In this document: piece by piece, positions 25,385-37,900 of the stretch | Position numbering within the stretch: the first letter of the stretch is position 1 | Layout of the letters: every line of letters starts with the position of its first letter | Source: Lingula anatina | Taxonomy: Eukaryota > Brachiopoda > Lingulata > Lingulida > Lingulidae | DNA length: 64,000 nt | Direction of reading: 5' to 3' | Assembly: GCF_001039355.2 (NCBI RefSeq) | Contig: NW_019773859.1 | Span: 143,852-207,851 of the forward strand | Translations under genes and position numbers: made by a program | The notes under the pieces: generated by a model | Database searches by the model: none | Seen by the model: the letters and a program-made list of their open reading frames with translations, nothing else | What the model was told of the DNA's origin: nothing

Positions 25385-25889
25385 GGAATGGACCTGATAA
25401 CTTTTGTTTCAATTCAACTGGACCAAAAGACATTTTGAATTATTTTTGGGACAATTACATGTATCGATTTTTCTTACAAAATCAAAAAGAAATTAATAGC
25501 TGCAATATCTATCTTTCTTGGATTTAACAATTTCCATTTTTATGAATTCCAAACTTGAAATAACTTCACAAATATAGACATCTTTTTGTGTAGAAGGCAC
25601 TGATGTCTGATACATCTGTTGGTCACCTTATATGCTAAACTATGTTTCTGTTTTTCCTATTTACTGAGAAGCTTTTGTTTGGAAAAAAGGGAAGTTCTTT
25701 TCAAAAAGACACAATCATGCTATTTTATCAATAGTTATTAATTTGTTTTGTATGTTAGCCTGTGTTTTGGTGAAGTTCACCCCAGGCACCAAATGGGGTG
25801 GGGTGGGGGGGGTGCATTTTGAAGAATAAAAAAAGTCTGTTTGGGATTCAAACAGCATAACTTGGAGAAATTCTTTTATTAGCAACCGT

Positions 25890-25998
25890 GCATGGTACCC
25901 GGAATTGTCAAGGTTTACAATCATGTTTACAAGTTCCCCGTCGGCTCTGGCCTGTTGCTATGCAAAAGGAAGGTACACCTGCCATATGTTTTGCAGTA
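25890..25998 (+). repeat. Dispersed repeat R1, left half of an interrupted copy
   Basis: This segment matches the reverse complement of about 18968-19065, including GGCTCTGGCCTGTTGCTATG. It stops at TTTTGCAGTA, exactly where the 2-kb element begins; the match resumes at 27996. Confidence 0.8.
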
Positions 25999-27995
25999 CA
26001 GCTGTTTCACGATCAGGGGTACAAAGTAGGGGTCACTTTGAGAGAAAAATGAACTCTGATGCATTTGTTTAATTTTGTAACAGATAAAAAGAATTACATC
26101 TTAACTATGATATCTACAATTTTTAGAGCACAAGATTAATTACTTTTTGTGCTACGCTCAATTTAACAGAACGCCTCTTAGACTATGATCTGGGGGTACG
26201 GACACTACACATTCAAGTAACTGATGCTTTTGTAACTGAAATATCATATTGTTTACCGGTTATTTTTGCCAAAAATCTAAAAAATGTCAAACTAAAGATA
26301 TAACAGCAGTACTTTAACCAAAAGAATACAAGTACATGTATTAATCAAAGAGTTTTTTGGAGAAACACCACAGCACGGTTTTTCAGTGGATGCTGGAGCT
26401 TGGTTGTGTGTCATTCAGTGTGACTTTCATTCACCAGACTTTAATTTTAACTTTTCTTTCTTTGTTTGACCTTTTTTATCTNCTTCTTTTTCATCTCTCG
26501 TTAATTTGCACCTCTTGTTCTACTGTTATCAAGATTGTTGGGTTTCTGCTTCTCCTTAACTCTCTGTCAGTATGTCCTAATTTCTTCTCTTTACTTTAGT
26601 CTTCTTTTTTTTTTTTGCTTCTATGCTATGTTACGTGCATTCAACGTCTTCCTTACGTGCTTCAGCAAGATTATTAGCATCTTTACGGGTATAAGCTCTT
26701 TGACGTCTTTTTTTTCTAAATTATTTTTTGCTGACAGTAAAATATCCAGGATCCCTTTTTCTTTTCCTGTTTGGCTTTTGGTTTATTGCCATCCATATTT
26801 GATACTTCATTCACTGAGAGTATAATAAATGTACTGTTAATTATTCATGTATTGAAGTGTTCGTACCCCTCAAAATATATCATATACATTAATCCACAGA
26901 ATATTAATCCATAAACAATTTATTATTTTGCAATTAGCTATATTTGGCAATATATTCAAACCAATATTGTTCATTTTGGATGCAAAGAGTAGCATCTTTA
27001 CTGATATTATTTCTTTGCAAAATCTCTTGCCTAACTCGAATTAATCAGTATCACTTTATCGAATATATATATTTATATACAATGTTTTTTCTAAACATCA
27101 TAAGACAAGAATGCATTATATATAGTCTTAAACAATATTTTGCATCATATTTTGAAGTTTTATCATTATCGATATGTAGCCAGTTATCCAATGGTTAATG
27201 TATAAATTGGGGGTACGGACACTACAGTAGGGGTACAGACACTACATTTGGCACCAAATTTGTGCATATCTTTTCATAATAAGGGGTTATGTGCTATTTT
27301 CTTCCTGCAAAATAATTGTCAGTGTAGACATTATAGAATAATAAAATCAGATAGAATATGCTGTGATTCCTAAATAAAATAGATAGGGGGGTACGGACAC
27401 TACAAAAAGTAGGAGACACCAAGGGGCTCATGATTATAAATACCATAGCATTAATAATAATAATGGTTACACATGCACAACTCCTTTCTTATGTTTAAGT
27501 CATAACATGGTAAATTCATCTTATTATCACGTAGGTGATTTCAAAGTAATATTTGGCCTTATCAAATATGTTTTTCATTGCATTAACAAAAATAAGTAAA
27601 ATGTGTACAAAAGCCTGTTGCAGCAAAATGGTTACAATAAATTTTTACTCAGAACATATCTTTGGAAGAATCTGCTAGAAGAGAAGACACATGTTGTGGG
27701 AATTATATACCAATATCATATTCACCATAAATCATTGACATAAAGAGCTAGTGCATCATATTTATGACCTAAGTTGCAAATGACCCAGCTAGAAATAGGT
27801 ACTTTTTGGACACATAATTGGCCATATTTTTGTAAATTGTAGTCCAATTATTATAATTCTTTTTTTATTCTGCTCCTATGAACAGTGTCTTTGATATCAG
27901 TCTAACAGCAATCTCCAATCATAAATTGTAAATTTAGCAGACACTTGTAACATTAACCACATTTAATTGTTCAGCCTGATTGTGAAACAGCCGAG
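25999..27995. mobile_element. 2.0-kb non-autonomous DNA element nested in repeat R1
   Basis: Inverted ends CAGCTGTTTCACGATCAGG and, on the other strand, CTCGGCTGTTTCACAATCAGG, bound the insert, which is flanked by TA at 25997-25998 and 27996-27997. Removing it rejoins repeat R1 as found intact at 18741-19065. Internally the motif GGGGTACGGACACTACA recurs at 26193, 27210, 27230 (one change) and 27388, with an inverted partial copy near 26857-26871. No transposase was recognised; the open frames are short and T-rich. The TA duplication recalls Tc1/mariner-type insertion, but the superfamily is not certain. Confidence 0.8.
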
Positions 27996-28190
27996 TAGTA
28001 TTTATTATCAGAGCTGTGGTTTACTGTTTTTTACATAAAACAAACTACATACACGTCACCACTGTTTGGCTTATTGTGATAAATATATCTACCACATTTG
28101 TACTTTTGATCTCGATATAATTTTGATACCACAAAATGTCAATACAACCGTTGTGATACCATACTAGTCCATCCTTGTGCATATGTACCA
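27996..28190 (+). repeat. Dispersed repeat R1, right half of the interrupted copy
   Basis: This matches the reverse complement of about 18741-18967, including TAGTATTTATTATCAGAGCT. The next 60 bases (28188-28250) resemble 25813-25876 just outside the left half, so the nest is flanked by a diverged direct repeat. Confidence 0.8.
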
Positions 28191-28250
28191 GTGCATTTTA
28201 AAGAATAAAAAAGGTCTGTTTTGGGTTTCAAATGGCACAACTTAAAGAAA

Positions 28251-29050
28251 TACCGTAGGGCATTGTTTCACATTTCTGTGAAAAAGGATATATGAATGTC
28301 TTTTTTTTCTATACTTTGAATATTCCTCAGTAGCCTTATTGAATAAGTATACAATTGGGCTCTCAGCTATACATTCATACATGGGAGTTAGAGTGATGAT
28401 TATGCAATATGCACTCAGTACTATGTCATTTAGAAGACATTTATGAAAAGAAGGGCCAGATAAAGAGGTCAATTTATGAACAAATTTAAAGAAGGTGCAG
28501 TTTTAAAGCTAATTTTGACTGAGCAAGAATTAAATTTGCTTAGTGACTCAGTATGTCGACTTTATCTTAGTGGTATAAGAAACTAGCACAAGTAGTTTGT
28601 GTTACTGGAAATCCACGCTCGCTTTATGTGAATCTTTAAAGGTCCCCTCTATAGCTGCATTCAAAACTGCAGAATATCTATACCATGAATCAAATATGGC
28701 CAACCCACTTCATTGTTTGTGCATAATTCCCACAGGGAATCTATTAAGCATCTATTAGGGAATTAGACAAGAAGCTTTTACGTTGGTCACCATGTTAGTT
28801 AGTTAGTTAGTTAGTTAGTTCGCTGTTCTGAATGCGGCCTAACATTTTCAAATCCAAAAAGTGTACCTCGTATTCATTTATGTAATTTGACTTAAAGGTA
28901 GAACTTGATACAGTGTAACATAAGCCATTCTTTCGCAACCATTTACCTTCTCCCATTATTTGACATCACAGTCCTTTTCTTATGAACTAAGGAAAAAAGA
29001 AAAAAAAGGACACCCATACTTTACCTGAAAACTTACTATAATAGGTTTTA
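28251..29050. other. Intergenic DNA with (TTAG)n tract
   Basis: No gene was seen. A perfect (TTAG)n microsatellite occupies about 28794-28820. The rest is unremarkable AT-rich sequence. Confidence 0.6.
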
Positions 29051-29607
29051 GAGTGCATTCTCAACGAATTAAGCCAGGCTTTACAAAGCCGGTGACCTAA
29101 AAATGGCGGACGTACATGAAAGAAAAACCGCCTAATCTTTTAATAGTCTCTCCGCCTCTCACACGCCTCCCCACACGTCGTCCCTGTGGGGTACAGTAAT
29201 TAAATCGCGTCTCCGTTCGCCATGCGGAAGCTACCTGAGAAATATTAAGTGCGCATGCTCATCAGTTAAACTCATGGTGAAGAAAGCATGGCCGCTGAAG
29301 GCGATCGAAGGAAAAAAGCTCTTCTGTTCTATTATCTTTGAAAACAGAGACGAAAAAGGAATAATTTGGCCCGTAGAGCAGCAATGAATTGACTATCTAC
29401 GGAGATAATATCACCAGAGATATTCACGGAAATATTTATGTTCGGAGCGGAGATATAATTACTGTACCCCGCAGGGATGACGTGTGGGGAGGCGTGTGAG
29501 AGGCGGAGAGACTATTAAAAGATTAGGCGGTTTTTCTTTCATGTACGCCTGCCATTTTTAGGTCACTGGCTTTGTAAAGCCTGGCTTAATTCATTGAGAA
29601 TGCGCTC
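29051..29607 (+). mobile_element. Internally deleted PIF/Harbinger-like element
   Basis: The 557-base element has inverted ends of roughly 150 bases (outermost GAGTGCATTCTCAACGAATT) and a direct TTA on each side (29048-29050 and 29608-29610), the TWA target used by PIF/Harbinger. Between the arms, an ATG at 29288 opens the frame MAAEGDRRKKALLFYYL and then a stop. Its Arg/Lys-rich style resembles the N-terminus of Harbinger-type transposases, although no DDE domain follows. It therefore looks like a deletion derivative, not an unrelated hairpin. Confidence 0.8.
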
Positions 29608-29610
29608 TTA

Positions 29611-30399
29611 GATTTTTTAAGTCTTTAAATTTTTCTGAACATAATCTCAAACCAATTTGCACAACATATCACTTACTATCAATGTCTGTCATAAAAGTTA
29701 CACATAATATATTCTTGGTCGCAATTCCAAACGTTAGGAACTTTAAATGGTAGGTTTTTTAGTATAGCAATAGCATGATACTTCCCATTTCACTCCTGTT
29801 CAACATCACAAGATCAGGAGATAAGCTTGCATCACAAAACACAAGGTTATTAAGAACAACAAGGGATAACTTGATAGTATTAAAAAACTAGAATAGAGAA
29901 CTTTTTTTCACTGATTATAATATTGAGTTATTGTTTTTCATTGTTAAAACACAAATTGAATACACAACATTTCAGAGCATGTGCTTTTATTTTTGGTGCA
30001 TAGAAAAAAATGTTACATCACATAAAAAATTATTTAGTCCCTGGGTTGTATACAAAAATTTAACAATGGCAAACACCATAAAGAAGGCTAACCAACAAAA
30101 CTCTTGTACAACTGATAAAGGCAATTGAGAGAGAAATCTGACTTAATATGACATTGTAGAGAAGGAAATCCAAAGTGCTCAAGGTCAGCAGCTAGTGTGT
30201 GCTGTATTTTGTCCGTCAAGAATCAAGGTTGTTAAACTAATGAACAATTAAAAACACAATTTTTTTAAGAACTGTAAGGTGCCCAAACCTTATCATATCT
30301 CTAATGTTTATCTAAATTATTAGAAAGACACACCTTAAGCATGATGCACTTAGTAAAATATGTTTCAATTTATAGCAGCTTTTGCTTTGTACATTATCA
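29611..30399. other. Intergenic DNA before the thioredoxin 3' end
   Basis: No gene, hairpin or recognisable repeat was found in this AT-rich stretch. Confidence 0.5.
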
Positions 30400-30405
30400 T
30401 TTATT
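30400..30405 (-). terminator. Candidate thioredoxin poly(A) signal
   Basis: TTTATT on the plus strand reads AATAAA in the direction of the gene, about 67 bases after the stop codon. Confidence 0.55.
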
Positions 30406-30471
30406 TAAATTGTGCTTGTTTCCTGGACTAGACAAACTGTAAGAATAATAATAAGTAAAACATTCTGAATA

Positions 30472-33400
30472 TTAGCAATTGTCATCAAATAATCCCTTCA
30501 GCTTTTCCTCTGATGCTCCAACAAGTTCACATGCCTGAAAAGAGGGTTAAGGTAATTGTTAGTCTATACGTTTTGAAACAAAAGATCCTGAACAATACAT
30601 GTACAGAATTGGGCATCAGAAATCACATCTGGGAAGACACATTTGGAAAATACCACTTTTTGAAAAGTGAAAATTTCTTTAACTAGAGAAAAATTATGAT
30701 ACTAAAAATTTTTAAAAATTCAAAATTTAAAAAAAAAAGAAACAAACCCCAAAAAATAAATAAATAAACATCAGGCTTATTTTTATTTAACTTTAGCTGT
30801 GTTTCAATCTTATTAAATTATTTATGATTATTCTGAGAATAATTAGTAACTGAGTTTAAGTTTTTCTTTTACGGTGTTTGCAATTAGCGCACAAAATGTT
30901 GTACTAATTTGGAGCCAATATTACATAATGCTTAACACCATCATCACCAATTTTTAATTTATAGTACTAAAGTTACTGTGGATATTCTGTGAATGACTCT
31001 TAGGGACCATTCCCACAGATATTTGGATTGATCTATCTCCCCGGGGAGTCTCACTAAATTACTATCAAACTAACAGGCTTAAACGTCGTCACGCCTAGTA
31101 AAACTGTTAGAGGGTAATTATCTTTACCCCTAGCTAATTCGGTAAGTGTGACAGACATTAAAGCCTCTTGAGCTGATAGCAATTTAGCATGAACCCCCAG
31201 GGAGTTAGGTCGATCCACATGGATCGATCTAAGTATGGGAACCCAGTGTAACATATAGGATGTCACACCCATGGGAGTTAAAAAAATTCAAGAAAACTCA
31301 TAATTTCAAGACACAAATCCAAATAGGCTTGTTTCAACTCGAGCTGCATTTCAGTCCTAAAAATCATTTTTGTAAGTTTGAGAATAACAAGTTTTTCATT
31401 TTTCATTTCATGGTGTTAAGGAAGAAATTGCACAGTTGCTTATGGCAACAACAGACAGGTAATGGTTACATGCCCAGACACGTCTGTCCATATAAATGTC
31501 TTTGCTGTTGTGTCTCTCATTTCTTACCTTTTCCTCTTTTCCATTCTTGTAAACATGGAATGTGGGCATTGCACTGATCTTGCAATGTGCTGCAATATCC
31601 TGCAATGATCAGAATGTTTTATTTTACAAAAAAAATTCATTATTTTTCTTAAATCATGTGAAAGATTACAAAAACAAAGCACATTTCAAAGGATTACTTA
31701 AATTCAATTAAGCAAACATTTTTCACTCATCAATGATTTCACTTTCAAGAACAGAATCTGTATATTGACTGATCAGTAAAACTCAGGATAAATACACATC
31801 TGCATAGGTTATACTCACATCAGCATCATCCACATTGACTTTATAGACATCTGCTTTATCTTTATATTTCTCTGCAAGCTTCTGAAATTGTAAATTGTGT
31901 TAATTTCCAAACATTGCTTTGTCTGACTGCATCAAAATATAATTCTCTCCAACATATGTTAGCCCCACACTCCAAGTGCAAAAATGTCAAATGAGGGTCA
32001 ATCTTCAAAGAGTACCTATTTTCCTGATCATGCCAAAATGTGTCAATCTTTGGTTTTTTTCTTTTCTTAAATTTTATTCTTTAAAAAATATAGGGGTGGG
32101 CTCACAGATTTCAAGACAAACAGGACAAGGGACTGTAGAATGGTATATACATTCAACATACAGTTTAAATATTTAAATCAGATACTAGTAAGTCATTGAT
32201 CTATCAGTCATTCTTTTGTGGCATGTAATGAGCCATCTGAGAATAGGTTGTTTATGCCATGTAAGTCTGTATTATGTTTGTATTTGTGCTTGTTTAAAAA
32301 TACAAAACATATAAAAAAATTACCTCCAGACAGGGAGCTATTTTTTTGCAAGGGCCACACCATTCCGCATAGAAGTCAATGACAAGAATCTTCCCGTTGC
32401 TTGTTGCAGCCACTGCTGCCTTAAATTCTTCCTAAAATGCCCAAGAGAAAAAATACATAACTTCAGATGCTTTTACATTATTACCAAATAGTTTATTTTT
32501 ATGAAGGTGCACTATCATTGGTCTTTTCTTTCATTTCCTTTTTGCAACCCTTTCTGCACTCCTCCCTTTGATACAGCTTTGTAAGATTATATTCTCAGGC
32601 AATACAGCACAAATATTTTGAAAGAAAAAGCACTGAAACACCTTGCAATGGAGATCACTGCATGTCATCATATATGAGAGTAGAAAGTGTACGAGATACA
32701 GCATGTAGGGTTAATCTTCTAGCAATAAAACTGAAACTCTATGTGTTAGGAATGTCATCTTAGAAAGTATTACTGAAGCGACACTTAAAATATGGTGAAT
32801 ATGTACTATTGTTAACTGGGAGAACTGAAGAGTTCAACCAGTGCATTCAGTCAGTTTTTATTCTTTGTCATGCCGCTCTTGCTATTCTGTCATTTCTTCT
32901 GACCCCACCCTGCTCTAAATCCCGCAAATCTTGATTTTACACTTAACTGAGAGGCTCAGGCTATCTTTAATGTTTAATTCAAGCAAGAGATTTAACCACA
33001 TGAGAATATTTAAGTAAAACAAAGCACCAACACAGGCTATTGCAAGGGGAACTATGGGTGCATTCCCAGAGATTTAGATCGATCCAGGGATTTAGATTTA
33101 GATCGACCTAACTCCCTGGGGGTTCACGCTAAATTGCAGTCAGCCGAGCGTGCACCATAGTTAATTACCCCCTTACAGCTTTTAGTAGGCAGGACAGACG
33201 CTTAAGCCAGCTAAGCTGACAGTAATCCAGTGAGACTCCCCACAAAGATAGATCGATCTAAAATCTATGGGAATGGGGTCTATGATTACTAACTGCTGTG
33301 GACCTGTGGTTAAACAATGCTCTTGATATGAACAGATAAGACTGCATGTGAACAACTGCACTCATATTAATATATGATATCATATCATATCAAACACATT

Positions 33401-33794
33401 ACATTGTGCATTATATTCATAAATTAATACAATGACATTTATCAAGAAGTACATGGTATGCTTTTCATCTGTTTAGAAAAATGCAATGACCAAACAGCTC
33501 TGACTACTAGTACACTGTATCTGATAGCCACAAGGATCACTGTTAACACACAATTAACAAATCATATTGATCTCTCATAGGTCTTTTGTATAGCATACAA
33601 AGCCAAACCTTGAAGTTATATAACAAGTATGCCGTATTCCATGCCCATGCTGAAAATGCACCAGTGTATGTTTATCAATAATATGGATCCACTCTACAAT
33701 ACCTTTCATACATTACAACACATACACATTACATAACACTGGTCTGAATATCAATACTGGTGCCTCAGGCCCTGCAAATTTTGACAGTCATGTG

Positions 33795-33826
<32 letters not shown>

Positions 33827-34969
33827 TGAAGGATGAAATAAGTTGCATTTTAAAAACATTTTACAAGTACATCTTATTGACTCTTCAAGTATAAAAGTTT
33901 CATGTTCTTAAAAGTAATATAATAAGCAACAAAACTGTTACTAGGGGCCTTGACATATACCATATTCCCATAACTGTCATATAGATAGGTAGATAGTTAC
34001 TACAACATTAAATTAAATTAAAGGTGACAAGAAAGCCATCTTGTAAATTCTAGTATAGGGTGCTTGATCTGTGATGAAGAAAATGTCCCATACATGGGCC
34101 CTTATTGACTGGCCTGTCATTTAGGACTGATGAATTATTTATTTAATTGTTAAATTATTTATTAAATTATTTAAATCATTTATTTAATTATTTAAATTGT
34201 ATAAAACACTGCATCCAAGTGCAGTGATTTGTTAAGCAATGAGCAGTGAGTTGTAAAAAATGCTTATTTTTTTTGCAAAATAAAATAAAATAAAAATAAA
34301 AAATCTGGGATAGGATACTTTTCAACAATTCAATTTTCACCTGATCAAGAGCTATGCACAACATACCAAGTAATATAAAACAAACTATAGTTTATGCGTT
34401 GCCATGTGGTCACTTGTGTATATAGCAACTGACATCCAAATACTAAATGATCAACATTTCCCAACAATCAATTTCCGATCAAAACTTGACAGAAGTAATA
34501 AAAAGAAACACTTGCATGATACTTGGAACGTCACAAAAAAATTGCACTTATAAATAATAACAATAATTAAATCTATTATTTTAAATGAACGCTAAGACCC
34601 AAAGGAAAAGAATATTCCAAAGAACAAAACTAACCCCATGTTCCCACAAGTCTACAACTAATGGCGGGTACAGCGTCGGCGAGTCAGTATAACAGAAAGT
34701 GACTTAGTCCCCCCTATATTTAGTTATAACAGTTAGGGTGAGCCTGACCTACGGGTAAGTGGGCGCGGCTTACCTTTACAAAAGAATAGGCAGAGGACTC
34801 TCTATTATGGGAGACTCTTTGTCACGTTACACCGGTACCGCCGGTATGGGCTCCATCAAACATCAGTACATGGGCATTCAACTTATGGCAGATCACATGC
34901 TTTCTTCATGACTTGATTTAAATCTGGAATGCTTACTACATTACTTACCAAATTATTAAGAAGCTTCAT
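30472..34969 (-). CDS. Thioredoxin
   Basis: Five exons, 34969-34949, 32431-32324, 31881-31819, 31599-31528 and 30534-30472, all join in phase 0 and encode 108 residues, the usual length of a cytosolic animal thioredoxin. The enzyme reduces protein disulfides and is recharged by thioredoxin reductase and NADPH. The active site is W31-C32-G33-P34-C35 in exon 2, with buried Asp26 before it, and the cis-proline is M75-P76-T77 in exon 4. Of the extra cysteines of human TXN, only the one equivalent to C69 (C70) is kept; the C73 position is Ala, and the chain ends in a Cys of its own. No signal or mitochondrial targeting sequence is visible, which suggests the cytosol or nucleus. The seven-residue first exon (M-K-L-L-N-N-L) is supported by a strong donor and correct length. 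Introns 1 and 4 carry related MITEs. Confidence 0.95.
31003..31249 (+). mobile_element. MITE family M2, copy in thioredoxin intron 4
   Basis: This segment is related, in opposite orientation, to 33057-33279. Shared blocks include GGGGAGTCTCACT and CCCCCAGGGAGTTAGGTCGAT. The ends carry a CATTCCCA-type motif with GATCGATC repeats. The exact borders are uncertain and no target duplication was recognised. Confidence 0.7.
33057..33279 (-). mobile_element. MITE family M2, copy in thioredoxin intron 1
   Basis: Inverted ends GGTGCATTCCCAGAGATTTAG and ACCCCATTCCCATAGATTT bound a 223-base element flanked by a direct CTATG (33052-33056 and 33280-33284). It is reverse-oriented relative to the copy at 31003-31249. 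Confidence 0.78.
33797..33826. repeat. (GT)n microsatellite
   Basis: Uninterrupted alternating GT in thioredoxin intron 1. Confidence 0.95.
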
Positions 34970-37900
34970 TGTTGTTTTGTTGGGGTTAATGCCGGAATAT
35001 GGTACGTCTTGTTAGCCTAGAAAATCACTGGGGAACGTTGCGCTTGCGAGTATGACTTTGCAACTATGCATCAACTGCTACGCCGATCTATATGATCACC
35101 AGGTGGCACTCGCCAAGATGAGCCCAATTCGTATAAAATGCCAACCCTAAAGATAGCACTTCGTTTTTATATAGAAGAAGATTGTCAGCATTGTCCTGTG
35201 CCTATTTACCAATACAAAAGTAGACTCAAGAATCAAAATGAAACGTTGCACTGACGTGCGAACACTTTCGAAACAACCACTGAAAATGAAAGCGAAAAAA
35301 AAAATGACGTGAAAAAAACAAGCGGATCCAAATTTGGTTTTTTAGATCAACCAAAACCAATATAGAGGTGCAAATGAGGTCACAGGCATGCTCTTAAAAT
35401 ATTTAGTGCACAGATTACAAACTATGTTTGATTGTTTTAGGGTTCCACATAAGGCAGTTTGTATCAAAGTTTCACTCTTTCTGGAACCATGAATGATAAA
35501 AATATGTTATCGTTTAACCTCAAAAAGGAACATACGTTACTGTAGGCCTAACAATTGCAAAACGTCCAGCTGTAAAGTATTACTCATGATCACTTAGAAA
35601 ATTCAATAAATACTGGTTTTGTTCTTTAATTTATCTCCTAGAAGTAGGCCCCTATAATGTAAATAATTATGACAATCAGATCTTCTGTAGGCCTATAGAG
35701 CATTTCCATAGTAACTATGAATGGATCTTTGCGAGATATAAGGTAGATATATAAGGTTGGAAATTTGGGAAAGTCATTTTAATATGAAAAAAGGTCAAAT
35801 GTCATATTCCAGGGCACAGTAACATTGTATAACTTCCTATATAAGTTCAAAAGTAACTATGGGTGTATCTCTGCCAGTTTTGGAGATGTAAGGCTTGGAA
35901 AACAAGCACCATTGCTCGCCATTGAACATTGCGACGTTGTACTATTTGAAACAACGTAACTCCTTAACCGTTTGGAAAACAAATAAGCGAAACGATCTCC
36001 AATGTTGCCCTTTTATAACTCTACAAGATGCAACAACAAGAGGTCTAGCTTTTAGGGTTAAGAAATTAGAGAAAGTTTTCAGTTTGTCACTGATTGACCC
36101 CAAAAAAGTTACTTGTTTGGATACCTCTTCAAGGAAAAATGAAAGTGATATGATCAAACTTGTGACCTGTAGAGTGCTAACAGGCAAACTTACAAATAAC
36201 TAATGTAGCCGTATGAATGTATTGTCTTCACTGTTGTTCGTCTTTTGTTTTGTCACGAGGGCGTCATATTACTTTCTCATTCCCATTGGTCATCTTTCCC
36301 GCCTTTCGTCGTTTATAAATATCGTCGCCGCCCTTTCTGTCATTCTTATTTGCTCATCTCTCTGTATACTGTATCTTTGCACGTACGTGGTCAATAGTTT
36401 TGTTAATTCTTTTATTAATATTATCATTATTATTATAGTTATCATATAGTAAGATTATAGCTATGAATAAGATTATTATGATGATCGCATTCTTATTTGC
36501 TCATCGCTCTGTATATCTTTGCAGCACAATGGTCTTGAATAAACGAAAATAAGAACAAAGAAAAGTGTACTTTGTTATGAAGCGTTACACTAAATAGACA
36601 GGCTGACCGACACACCTCTGAAAACGATAACACTTATCACATTTTGTGAAATCAAACCGTAAATTTGTTTGTAATGCAAGCTAGAAATCACGGCCATGGA
36701 CGAACAACACGTTTTATTTGTCCAAGTTTAGTCCCCATCTAATAATTGACAACAAGGCGTAATGTAGGCCTGTGGCCATTTTTTATTCTTAAAAATTCTT
36801 CAGTTCCCGATTTTAACACAATTGGGCATTAGCGAGGTTTGTCTCCATTACTTACGAGCAAACATAGCGGAGTGTTAAATGTTCTAGTATCAGTCTTTAT
36901 TGACTTGCATTTGAAATATTATGCAATGTATATATCTATATGAGTTAATTAATCAAGAACGTTGGTAGGACTAATTCCTTATTTGAAATTATAGTCTTAA
37001 CTCGTTCGATTATTGATCATGTCCATAGGCTTTGTTGGTGAAAAGTAGGCCATACAGAGTATTATCGGTATTTTTTGCACGAGGAAATCTTTTTTCATCT
37101 CAACAAAACAAAAATTCTTATGACCTCTCAGTTAGATTTACAGCAAATAACAGTGAAATAAAAACAAAAATATATGTGAATTTAATATCCATTAAGAAAA
37201 CTACAATACGCTATAAACCCGTATTGTTCAACCTCAAAGTCATACAGAAAGTGTAACCTAAAATAAAATTAACACAAAAAATACATACTTTGTATTACCA
37301 TAAATTGACACCGTTGGACTCAGTCATGCTTTGTTGTCGGTTATGTTTATCCAATATAAATCAAGAATTCCCAACATCCAAACAGAATACCGCTTTTCAA
37401 ATCACATGAAAATAAACCATCTTGTGAAATAGGTACAGTATTTGAAAGAAATGTACAATATTTACAAATGTGAGTATACAACTTTAACAACAACTTGCAT
37501 TCTCATCCACAAATGTCCATCACAACAAGAGTAACACTTTGTAAGATTTACCATGAAATAACAATAAAAATGTAAAAAGTCTGAATGAGTATTGTAACGT
37601 CTTATTTGCCAATTTCTTCTTTTACTTTAAAATCTTCGTTTAACGAAGAAATCTAACGTATTTACTATATTTACCCTTAGATATATACAATAAAACATCA
37701 TAAACAAAAATATGATTATTATGAGTATAGTGTGTCAAAATTGATTTAAAATTGGGTGTTGAGATTAAAAAAAACTTTTCATTTGCCTTTTGATTAGCAC
37801 CTTGAACTGTTCGGACTTGTGTTGAATTATGTATTAGTTTTGCACTAACTGCAATATTAACGTAAGGCTACGACATAATGTACAGTATGTTTAGCTGTTG

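Noticed and set aside
26357-26825. Phe/Leu-rich open frames inside the 2-kb element, considered as a transposase or membrane protein
   Set aside because: T-rich sequence yields such frames by composition; no catalytic or DNA-binding motif is present.
35895-36203. 102-codon plus-strand frame, considered as a small gene
   Set aside because: It lies in a repeat-like intergenic stretch; no signal, domain or exon structure was seen.
36213-36449. Hydrophobic plus-strand frame ending in an isoleucine run
   Set aside because: It comes from T-rich sequence ending in an ATT repeat; no membrane protein family or splice site supports it.
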